DNA from: Sycon ciliatum
Lineage: Eukaryota; Porifera; Calcarea; Leucosolenida; Sycettidae
Length of the DNA stretch: 64,000 nt
NCBI RefSeq assembly: GCF_964019385.1
Contig: NC_088643.1
Span: forward strand, 77,639,626-77,703,625
Direction: 5' to 3'
In this document: positions 11,201 through 22,200 of the stretch, in pieces
Numbering within the stretch: the stretch's first letter is position 1
Layout: every line of letters starts with the position of its first letter
Translations under genes and position numbers: made by a program
The notes under the pieces: generated by a model
Database searches by the model: none
What the model was told of the DNA's origin: nothing
Seen by the model: the letters and a program-made list of their open reading frames with translations, nothing else

Positions 11201-11382
11201 GCCTCGACCTCAACGGCCGCTCCGACACAGTATCCATCGACCGACTCAAACCCGCATTCCATGACAACCAGTCTGTCGACCATTGCCATCCGACCAAGCC
11301 GACGCCATCGCTCGCATTCGACGTGCCTCCGCCACGCCAAACACGAGCTGGTCGTCAAGTCAGATTTCCCGCCTATTTCTGA
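8244..11382 (+). CDS. pol: Pol: protease, RT, RNase H, integrase
   Basis: This polyprotein makes and integrates the DNA copy. The frame is open from at least 8176, but its products should arise by frameshift near 8248. Domains in order: aspartic protease ([14 protein letters not shown] near 8350); reverse transcriptase ([13 protein letters not shown], then the catalytic YLDD at about 9262); RNase H ([12 protein letters not shown] near 9715, and CTDHKPLTH); and integrase. The integrase has an H-H-C-C zinc module ([14 protein letters not shown]...CRTCHAC), a first catalytic Asp in HVDIVGPLP and a second in [15 protein letters not shown]-type motif ([10 protein letters not shown]) lies near the C-terminus. 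No chromodomain or envelope gene follows. No disruptions were seen. Confidence 0.93.
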
Positions 11383-11451
11383 CACTCTCTCGCTTATCCC
11401 ATTTGCTTGCTCTCACTTTATCGCGCTAGTTATCGCTCATTACTCATTCAC

Positions 11452-11465
11452 TAGGAGGGGAGCTC
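11452..11465 (+). other. Polypurine tract
   Basis: AGGAGGGGAGCTC directly precedes the 3' LTR and would prime plus-strand synthesis. Confidence 0.7.
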
Positions 11466-11929
11466 TGTAGCGTCTCTGACGTTCTCGCATCATGACATCA
11501 TCATTTGTTTGCATGTACACGTCATATTTTCCTCATCATCACAAACACTGATTCACCATACTCTCGCACACATTGTAATACCTACTACACGTACTTCGCT
11601 ACCATAATAATTACGTAATGTTTGGCTAGCATAGTTCCAATACACATTACGACATCTTTTGATGTTACGCACTCCTCGCCTACAACGCTATTGTAGAAAA
11701 GTAGTCTTTACTCATCTCTTGTAAGTTCTGTTTGCATCCAAACACTTCTTCCAAACAGCACACGTCAGATATCTAACAAAACAACAAACTTCATTGCACA
11801 GTCTTCTATCACAATCTCTTTCCTATATAAACCTCCTTTCTCTTCACTTTCTTCATGACATTTAGTGTTCGCCAGTCTTGTAAAGATCTTGGAAACTAAC
11901 ACTCGTTGCACTGTATCTAGACTACTAAA
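11466..11929 (+). repeat. 3' LTR
   Basis: It is 464 bp and matches the 5' LTR. The only difference I see is C to T at the fourth base from the end. Confidence 0.92.
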
Positions 11930-12766
11930 AGGATATCTTCCACAATAGATGTGCTATCGAAGCAGAATAGGTCAGGAGTGTGAATCTGAATAACAATCGA
12001 TGGTTTTGCCGTAAAAAGTGGCGGGCCCAAGGAATGTCTGAGTCCTGCACATAGTAGTATGAATCTATGATTGATGTTTGCCAGGCCAGGCTGCCTGGTA
12101 GGTCAGCTTGGCCGCCGCGCCGGGGGGATCGGGACATGGAAATCCGGTCGATTGACCGGGGCCGCGCCGGCGCCCTCAGCGCGTTCAGAACGCTGCGTGC
12201 AGGGCACATGTTGATCCGATGCGACTAGCGCGCGCGCTGCATCGCATAAAATGTGTACCGCGAATAGTCCCCGACGATTACCGTTATCCACGGCTGCATG
12301 GCCAGCACCCTGGGGCCCCTACTGCCCTAGACGCGCGACAGGATTTCCATGTCCACAACTGTACATGACATACAGTCATGTACAGTTCCACGTACATAGT
12401 CTAGTCAGGTAGGCGCTTGTATAAAAAAAAAGAAAAAGTAGTACATGACTGATTGTATAGGTGCTTGTACTTGTGCTGAGCGCTGTGACTGTACATGTGT
12501 GAGTTTATCATGTTTATTGTTGTTTCGCAGATCTGCGTTGTATCGCAGTCGTGGAGGTCAATGGCCTGGCCGCTACAATCCAACAGGCAGTTCACCATTG
12601 CCGCAAACTCCAGCTCACCGTCCATGCCCATCATTCGACGAGCTGGCGTTGAGTTAGGTTTAGTTTGAGTGACCGACCTGGCCGGCAGCAGGTGTAGCAT
12701 TCAACTGCGACTCAGCGACTCAGCTCTGCGTGTGGCGACAGTGAACGAAGAAGATAAAGAGCCAAG
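11930..12766 (+). promoter_or_regulatory. BCL7 5' flank: probable promoter and 5' UTR
   Basis: Bases 12100-12320 are GC- and CpG-rich, unlike their surroundings, as expected of a promoter. A strong acceptor (TTTATTGTTGTTTCGCAG) ends at 12530. The first BCL7 coding exon may therefore be preceded by an upstream non-coding exon, or the site may accept a spliced leader. In-frame TAA at 12755-12757 closes the reading frame just before the start codon. Confidence 0.45.
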
Positions 12767-12921
12767 ATGCTGCACGCTCGCAGAGCAGCGGGAGTTGCTG
12801 CTACCACAGCCACTGGCGCTAGTGGAGAGTCGACTCCTCAGCGTGGCCGCTTCGAGACGCGTAGCCGAGCTAAAGATGATATCCGCCGCGTCATGCAGGC
12901 TTTCCAGCGAGTGCGACGCTG
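12767..12921 (+). CDS. BCL7: BCL7 exon 1
   Basis: This exon has 51 codons plus two bases (tg) of a Trp codon. It holds the arginine-rich nucleosome-binding helix of the family. The donor is CGCTG|GTAAGC. Confidence 0.9.
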
Positions 12922-15900
12922 GTAAGCCGAAGTATTCCATTCAAACAACTCATTATTACTGAGTGTGCATGCGGGGCAGTGTGGACCGTTGGCACGTGAA
13001 GCGTTTTTCCTTTTTACGTGAAGATAGTGAATCAGGGCCGTAGCACCGGGATTTCAGATGGTCTAGCCAAATACATAGAATCCTGGATCGGAAGCACTAT
13101 TGATGAAAAACCCGCGTTTCAATAGTTGGGGTGGGTTAGCTTTTTCGAAATAACAAGGCCCAACCGGCCGGGCCGAACTGGGTACTGTGGCCTGTGAATC
13201 GGATGTGCTTGGAGACATTCTACCCTGACCTCCAGCTACAAGTGGGTGCCAATACACAAGAAGAGTAAACTGCGGCTGGATTTTTGCAATGGTAGTACAT
13301 TCTCCGCAGTTAGGGTCCAGCGGATAATGCCGGCATTATATTCGGCATTATAAGACTATCCGAGCATCAGAGCATTAGAAAGGAACAAAACGAGCATTAT
13401 GTGAGGTTTGAGCGGCGTAACCAGTTTCATACTGTATAATATCGGGAAATCCCAGATTTTTGTCCTTTTGGCAACAATCGGCTACGATGATCATGAGGTG
13501 CAACCAGACCTTATGCATTGTACCGGCACATGACTTTGTGATTGTGTAGACACGTAACACCTTTAGCACTATAATGCTACATTTACCTGGCCCATCGCTT
13601 CATGAAACCAAGAGTACATGACTGTACTCTTGATAAAACGTTATGTAGCGCGCGATGTGGTCAGGTAAATGCATACAAGCCATGACGCATGCATGCATGC
13701 CCAACCGAGGCAGTTACACAAATCCGGAGAAATGATTTACCAGGTTTCTTTTAGAATAATGGAGAGCATAGAGTAGAGTAGGAGTAGGAGGCATACGCAA
13801 AGTGAATATCAAACAGACGAAGAAGAGTTTTCTCGTTGTGCCATAGGCTCTGGCGACAGCATCTCTAGCGATACTGAAGTAGACACTGATGCATTGATAA
13901 AATTTGGACTAGGATGAAGGAACGGCTATAAACAGAAAGAGCTCGCTCCAAAAGAACTGCCTTTGCCGAGTCCAGCTCAGGAGGCTGGAAAAGAACTAGA
14001 ATTTCTCATGGACGCAGTACCAAGTCGATTGGAGCGCTCAGCAGCGCTAGTCTTACTTTCCTGATGAAGCACGTATACATGTACTGTAAATATACAAATT
14101 TTCGGCAGCTATTTAATTATTTCGGCTATATTCGGCACCGACCCGAAACGCCTAAATTAAAACACCGATGAAATTTTTCACAGCATCTGTCGCACTATAC
14201 CATGCCCTGTACCCCACGCCGAAAATAAATCGCCGCCGAAATGTCAAAAATCGTGAAGTGCCGAAATTTTGCAGCGCCGAAATTTTGTATATTTCCAGTA
14301 GTTGTGGACTGTTGTAATGCCAAGCCTACAGTCAAATGCTATCAGAAAAGAAGAGTATTGTGGCAAACCATACGTCTACACACCTTCTCAAGGAGAAGAT
14401 GAGAGCACAAGCAAAGCATGTAGACTGGTGGCAAAATAACTTCTGGCCACGTGTTTTCAGGATTTCCGCAAATGGGAGGGATCTCGATCTGAGATCGGAT
14501 CTCAGGAGTTGGCCTCACGTCTAGTGTTTCAGAAGAAGACATTATTCACAGAGTGGAAGCAGTGACAGCTTGTCTGCAGGCAGGAGTAGTATTTGCCAAG
14601 ATAAACTTCATCCCAACAATGAATGACTACCTGCCATAATGGTTTCATCTCTCACTACATGGATATTTAGTGGAAAGATATGATACACCGACTATTCTGC
14701 TGTGACTATTCCGACTATTCTGCCACATCAAAGTTGGAATGGAGATCAGCCAATGGAGAAGTCTTATAGTGTTAAGAAGCAGTGGAGCGTGTGAGAGATA
14801 AGGTGGCAACTTCAGATGCAGATCGACGATATGCACAATTTCCTATAAGTTTGACGATGTGCAGACTTTTTTTTCATTTTTGTCCCAAACCAAGAGCATT
14901 ATATCCATTCCTGAAGCATTATGGTTAGCATTATACGAGCATTTTCGGAGCATTATCCGCTGGACCCTATCCGTAGTTAGTCGGACGTTGCAATGCCAAG
15001 CACTCTAGTCTGTCCCTGCGGGAATTATTTGCGGAATAATTCTCGAAAACCGTGCACAAGAAATAATTAATTGCGGCAGAAAACAATATAAAAAATGCGG
15101 CGAAAAGTGTGGGTGTAGCTAGATAATACGGAAAAGATGGGGAACGTGGTAGGGTGTTATGCCGATGGGGAAGTGTGTCAGGGTGTTATGCCGATGGGGA
15201 AGTGTGTCAGGGTGTTATGCCGATGGGGAAGTGTGTCAGGGTGTTATGCCGATGGGGAAGTGTGTCAGGGTGTTATGCCGATGGGGAAGTGTGTCAGGGT
15301 GTTATGCCGATGGGGAAGTGTGTCAGGGTGTTATGCCGATGGGGAAGTGTGTCAGGGTGTTATGCCGATGGGGAAGTGTGTCAGGGTGTTATGCCGATGG
15401 GGAAGTGTGTCAGGGTGTTATGCCGATGGGGAAGTGTGTCAGGGTGTTATGCCGATGGGGAAGTGTGTCAGGGTGTTATGCCGATGGGGAAGTGTGTCAG
15501 GGTGTTATGCCGATGGGGAAGTGTGTCAGGGTGTTATGCCGATGGGGAAGTGTGTCAGGGTGTTATGCCGATGGGGAAGTGTGTCAGGGTGTTATGCCGA
15601 TGGGGAAGTGTGTCAGGGTGTTATGCCGATGGGGAAGTGTGTCAGGGTGTTATGCCGATGGGGAAGTGTGTCAGGGTGTTATGCCGATGGGGAAGTGTGT
15701 CAGGGTGTTATGCCGATGGGGAAGTGTGTCAGGGTGTTATGCCGATGGGGAAGTGTGTCAGGGTGTTATGCCGATGGGGAAGTGTGTCAGGGTGTTATGC
15801 CGATGGGGAAGTGTGTCAGGGTGTTATGCCGATGGGGAAGTGTGTCAGGGTGTTATGCCGATGGGGAAGTGTGTCAGGGTGTTATGCCGCTTCTGAGCAG

Positions 15901-16186
15901 TACGCAGTACTGTGCAATATGGTGTAATGGTGTTCTTGATTCTTGGGCCAAAACTGCAAAATGTGTTGCATCCCTGGAATCACGATTTCCTGGAGGAACA
16001 GTCCAGTTACGAATGCATGTCATTGTATCACTAACCGGTCTTGTACATGCAACTCTACTTTACTGCATCAGTAGTATCTTTCACCCATCAACCATCGCTC
16101 TCGATATGACCCAGAGTGCAATTCGAATAAAAGTTACCCTTTTCCTGCAAATTTCACCCCTGCGGAATCCCCCCTCAACACACCAC

Positions 16187-16273
<87 letters not shown>

Positions 16274-19200
16274 CTCCGGCTACTTTTATCTAGCCAGAAA
16301 AAGCCAAGATTGGTGGTTGTGTGTGTATGTGTGTGTCGGTTTAGCTACCATTCAGGGTAAATGTGGTCAGCACCATGATCATAAAAGAGAGGTTCTGCTT
16401 CATGTGAAGCATAGTCTGATGATACAGAAATCACGTGAAGAGCAGGTGTCTACGTGAAGCTTCTGTGGCCTCTCTTGTTTTGGGTCGAGATTTACCCCCA
16501 GAGATGAGCAGCTCTATGCAAAGAAAATCGGCATGCATCTTGTAGTTGCATATCGCTCAAATTTGGTAGTAAACCGTCGGCAAAATTACAAGAGAGTGTA
16601 AGTTGTAAGTTGAGCTGGAATGGGTTCGCAGCTCTATTTCTATTGCGTCGTTTTTTGTGGAAGTATGATTAAGCCCATGTGCATTTCCGCACTTATCGCG
16701 TAGATACTGCTATGTGGCAGTTCATGGGGTTCCGGATGTATAATATGCCGGCATCTATTGCTGTGCTTTGACTACCGTAGCTGCGATGTACAAGTTTGTT
16801 GCACTCTTGATCACTGGCTACGTACGATGGTGTCATCGAGCCAAATGGCTCCAAAAGACTGTTTACTGTTGCCATGCCCGTGACTTGAAAAAGTTTGCCT
16901 TGGGCTGAGAGATCGCGTGTTAAATAGATCATGGACATGGTGCCATGCAGAATGACTCTTCAAGGCCTGCATTTGTGTACATCTCTGGATGCTGTCTCTG
17001 GTGTGCTACTGCCCAGGGAGAAGCGATGGACAGACTGTGGGCAGCCAGGTACAACTCTGAAAGTCTACAAATGGGTGCCAGGTAAGGGCAATGAATTTCC
17101 TACCTGAATTCCTGAACTCCCGAACGGAAAACTTTCTTTCGTGTTTTCCGCTTGCAGCAACCGCCATAGTGTTCTTTTTGTTGTTGTATGAGCTGTACAC
17201 TAGCCGGGCAACTTGGTGGACTTTTCTTCTGCAATCATTGGTAGTGTGCCCACACAGCTAGTGATGGTACAGGCATCTGATGTCTGCATTGCTTCCATGG
17301 CCTATCAGTGGCTGCACATTCTGAGTGACAGAGTCTGTACAAATAACGTTGCCTCCATCTGTTCGTACTGTTTCTGTTGCTTGAGTCGATCCGGTGCTGT
17401 GTTTCGCTGTGTTGTTTTATTGTTTCCACAGTACCCGATTCTGAGAATGACCTGCCTCCCAGTGACCAGCAGGTGAGAACCTCTAGAAGAATAATGAACT
17501 TTTGGACTGCTGCTGCTCCTGCTGCTTAATGGGCCTGAACTACTCCATAAGTAGGGACATCAGCGAACGCATTGCGCAGCGTGTTCGCACATATCTTACC
17601 TCATACAAAAATCTACGAGGCGCACGGCCGACAAGAAAAAATGGCGATCGCAGATATCAGGTCGCTGGTCAGGCTCAGCGCAGACCGGCCAGGAGTAAAT
17701 ATTAAAATTGACACTCGACAAGAAGGCTGTTTATTGGTTTGTTTGAGCTCGATTCGTTCAGGAAAGGGGATATCAGGAGCTAATATTCTTAGGCACCTAT
17801 GACTGGTAAAAGTTCTTAAGCAAAGACATGGTAAAGGAAGAAGACGTTTGTAGCTGGACGGAGCAATGTTTGCAACAAAGAACAGTACTCGTACTTCCTT
17901 GCGAATAGGCCACCTGGTGACCTTTGGTTGCGTCTGAAACTTGTTGATTTTGCTCTAGCTATGCCAAGCAGGTTTCCAAGACTTGGGCCCCAATTCCGAC
18001 TAGTCTAGACAGCCATGACCAGAAACTACTAAGAATGAGCGAAGGTCCTTGATGCGAGAACAAGTAGTATTGTCACTGTCATACAACTAACTTCAAAAGT
18101 ACCACGCGTGGGACATGGTGCCCAAGTTTTTTTCCGATTATTTTCGCGAAAGCCTCGGTGGATTTCCTCCAATCTTGGCACGTGTAGTCCACATGGTCTG
18201 ACCAATTCAATGACGTCTTCAAAAGGGGATTTCCCTGTTTAGATTTTGCCAGGTACCAGCCGATGTACTACAACATCTAGCTGACGATCATCCATTTTTG
18301 AGCTGGAAGAAAGTGCCTTGCAAAACCTGTGGACGACGTTGAGAACAGTGTAACAAACGAATACAGTCGACCTACCCTTATAACGATATTTTCGTCTGAC
18401 CAAGAAATATTGTTATAAGGGTAATATTGTTACAGGGGTAACTGGTTCATTTCATACACCTACGTCATAATGCATGAATTTACAGTCAACTTCGCTAATA
18501 ACGACTTCGGATATAACGACAATTCGCGAATAACGACAGCATTTCCATGCCCAGAGCAAAGTCCCTTCCAACTGTAATACATATAATGAGACTTCGGGTA
18601 TAACGACACTTCGCGAATAAGGACACTTTTTTGATGCCCCGCCGAGTGTCGTTATAAGCGAAGTTGACTGTAGTTCATTTTTTACACTCTTCATAGTGTC
18701 AAAAGCGTATGTACATGCACATTACGTACACAGCAAGGTACCCACTGGTGCCCTCATCGCATTTCGTCATGTCCCAGCGACTTATCAAGTGAAGCTTGCC
18801 CTACCTTGACAGTGGACTCTACATATCCCCTGCTGAATATTGTTATAAAATGGAAAATGTTGATTGGTCAGCCCATTTTATATTGTTATAGGGGTAATAT
18901 CGTCATAGCAATATTGTTATAAGGGTAAGGCGTTGTATACAAAAGTCAATGGAGTGATTTGGTTTGGCAGAAAAATATCGTTATAAGGGTAATATCGTTA
19001 TAGGGGTTATCGTTATAAGAGTAGGTCGACTTATATTCGTAGTAACCTTTGTAGCCATCGCCCAACGTCGTAGAGGGAAGCTACGAAGTAACTCGCCTCT
19101 AGCTGGTCTTCCTCAGACACTTCTTTGCTATTCTGTCCTTCTTTTCCATCCTGATTTACTTGCGATTCCTTTCGGGTGTGGGTGGTCACGGCTTGTTGAC

Positions 19201-22200
19201 CACGTCTAGATGTGCACGTGATCACCTGTGCAGTGGCCTGCGTAGTGCATTCGCTGGTATCCCTACCATAAGGCATATAAGCATATTTATAGCAGGTACA
19301 TGTACACATGGCTAGCTTCACGTCCTTCACATGTGGTATTAGACTTCCAACAAGCAGGCTTCTCGATTTTCTCGCTTTCATTCTTTTCATTCTGCCTTTC
19401 TTCAGTATCAGGTCCTCACTTTTTGAGTGACTGTTGCTTGTGCCTGTTGCTGTGATCTCTCAGAAGCAAGACCGACTCGGTGTGGTATCGGGCACTATCA
19501 GTTATACATCCACATACACCATGAACCCCATACTTAGCCACCCATCTCTTGACCAGCAAGGCAGTGAGTCTGTGGAGATGGCCAACGTCGATGACTCGGC
19601 CCATCCGCAGCCGTCCGAATCTCCTCCGGCTGTGCCGCAGCCTGGAGGAGCTACGTCTCAAATTGTCTCCCTACTGCCAACCCCAGATATTACTAGCTCC
19701 ACTGTAACGAAACCGATGACCCTGCATGAAAGTAGCGGCATTAGTATTGGTGTTGGTGACAGCAGTCAAGCCACAAGTGCTAGCATACCACTGTCACTGG
19801 CCGACAGTTCGGAACTCATTCCGTTTAGTGCTTCGCAATCTCACACATCTGTGGAATCTGCACTCTCAGCTCTATCTGATCGAAGCTTCGGCGAGGACAG
19901 GTCAGCCGTAGCCGGCCAGACAGGCTCTGTCATGCAAAGCCAAGTCAGCTCAGCCAGCGATAGCCAAGACGCCCCGGCCATTGACAGCCAACACAGCGAC
20001 AACAGCTCTTTGATCAAAGAGGACGAAGCTCAAAGTAGACCTTCTGGTTCTGGTAACATCCCGGAAGACGAGCCGATGGACACCGATGAGTGGCCAGTTT
20101 CAACATTGTTAGAGGACTTACCCGCAGCCAGCGTCAGTGAAAACACTGCGGATATGGCTGTGTCTAACGAAGCATGCTCAGACAATTCCATGGATGTGGG
20201 TGATGAGAGTTTGCAACATCCAGCCGGTTCTCCACCTGCGGTGGAGAGCTGTACGTCTGGACATGGTGCTGCACATGTAACGGATACTTCGAATACGGAT
20301 CCAGAACCCCCGTGTGAAGACCGGCAACGGAGTCCACTGGATGATGCACCTGCAATGGATATGAGTGAAAGCATTCCTATGGATGCTTGTCAACAATCAG
20401 CGTGTCAGCCAGAGCAAATAGAGGATGACCCCATTGCGGAGGCCACTGTAAGTGAAGATACGGGGCTACAGGTTACTGCAGCCACTTCTCAAAGTCCTAG
20501 CTCTCCACCACTCACTGAAGAACAGCTGGCGGAGGTCTCAAAAGACCAAGATATTGCAGACTTGACATCAACTCAAGGCGCCACCATTGGTGAGGACATC
20601 ACTGATGCTGGAGATATCGTCCTTACACCCGATGAGTCGGAGCAAATAAGGACCGTTGAAGATCCAGACACCAGCAAAAGGACCCGGAGCAGCGAAAGCA
20701 CCTCGATGCTGGACGTGGCTGAGCATACGGCGCAGCCCTCGCTCAGTAGCATCTCGGACGACAGGGATGCTACATGCACACCTGAACAGCAAGAAACACA
20801 ACAGTCAAGTAAGCACGGACTTGTTTCCACATGCATTGGCCAATCCCGGTGCATGCTTGACGATGGTTTGTGACATGCATTCCGCGAGGATTAGATTGCC
20901 GTGTGTTGGGTTGAAGAACAATGTGTCTTGATCGGATGACATCATTGTACTCACGGCCCTCTAGTTGTGAGGACTTGTGCGTTCCGATGCATTTATGTAC
21001 ATGTACTTATAATATAAGTATGTTTTGCTGCTGCTGCTGCCGAGGCTCTCACTTCAACTCTAAATTGTGGGATACTCTTTACACATAATTATACCGTCGA
21101 CGCTGTAAGGGCATCTTTTTCATGTGTTTGTCCAATCCCCATTTATCCATGTTTCAAGTCCAACAAGCCTGACACGCGCTACTAACGCTATATGATTACG
21201 TTGGCGTTTCCGGTACTTGTTTAGAGTGGTGCAATGCGTGTTTCGGAATTGTGCTTCACTGGGAAGGGGTTACACCTCATATAAAACTGAAGGCACGCCC
21301 TAAAACGGATTGCAGTAACTGTGCAGTATGCGCGAGTGTTCAATGTCTGGTGTTTTGTTGGATGGCAATAATGTACGTCGGTGAGTTTCTAAGATGCAAC
21401 CTACCACAGATCTCTTTGTAGTGACACTTTCTTGTGACCGTGTTCGCTATGCATGTCATCCTCGTTCAATTGATTTAGGAGGCTAGGCGAGTCTGAAAAG
21501 CATACCTTCATGATGGAGGAGACTGCCACTATGTGCAAGTAGAGACAATAGGCATAGCGTGCTTTGACGCCTTGAGTCCACTTGCACTCTGCCCCCCCCC
21601 CCCCCCCTGACTTGAAGCAGCAGCCCTTTTTGTGATTTCCCTGAAAGGTCAACACTGCGTTGCTGATCCATCAAAGCGATGTGTGACCAAGCCCAGGTTG
21701 GTGACGTGGGATATCTGTTTTTGTGCGTGTGCTGATTTCGGAAAAAAAAGGTTCCACTGCTGAGGATGCATCAACTGCTACTGACGATAGCGAAGCTCCA
21801 ATGGCACAATCAGATAAATCGGCATCTTCTGATAGGCCACACTCACGCGAGGCGACTAGCAGTGGATCCGACGCCGGTGACGCAGCCAAAGCAGAGTCCG
21901 CCGTACCAGAGGTGCCAAGCGTATCACCACCGCTCCCCACCACCACAACCGAGAACAACATGCCTGAAGCACTGAGATGTGTTTCACCACTGGAGTCACC
22001 GCAGGAGAGCACCGGACATGTTTTGACCGGCAGTACCAGGGTGAGTGGCACATCTCCCACGGAGGACGTTGCCAGTCATAGCTCACATGCCGGCTTGACT
22101 GCAGCTGATGAGGACCCTGGCACTTGCTCTCCTGCTGTGGTAAGATCTTTCTAACTAGTGTCCAAGTTTGGAATTGGATTGTAACAACGCGGCTTTGTTT

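Larger units (their letters stand above)
6770..11929 (+). mobile_element. Complete Gypsy-type (Ty3-like) LTR retrotransposon
   Basis: Two 464-bp LTRs that are identical by eye except for one base near the 3' end bracket gag and pol in the order protease, RT, RNase H, integrase. AGGA lies on both sides (6766-6769 and 11930-11933) as the probable target duplication. A primer-binding site follows the 5' LTR and a purine tract precedes the 3' LTR. Every required part is present and open, so the copy is young and possibly still mobile. Confidence 0.95.

Noticed and set aside
12401..12957. Frames on both strands around 12401-12962
   Set aside because: The BCL7 exon in another frame (12767-12921) explains the coding signal; the remainder is 5' flank.
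15152..15889. CRISPR-like regular repeats
   Set aside because: There are no spacers; units are directly tandem, and the DNA is eukaryotic.
15137..16360. Long open frames (245-407 codons) with a 29-residue repeat
   Set aside because: They arise because the 29-bp minisatellite has no stops; all three plus frames are open equally, and the region is intronic.
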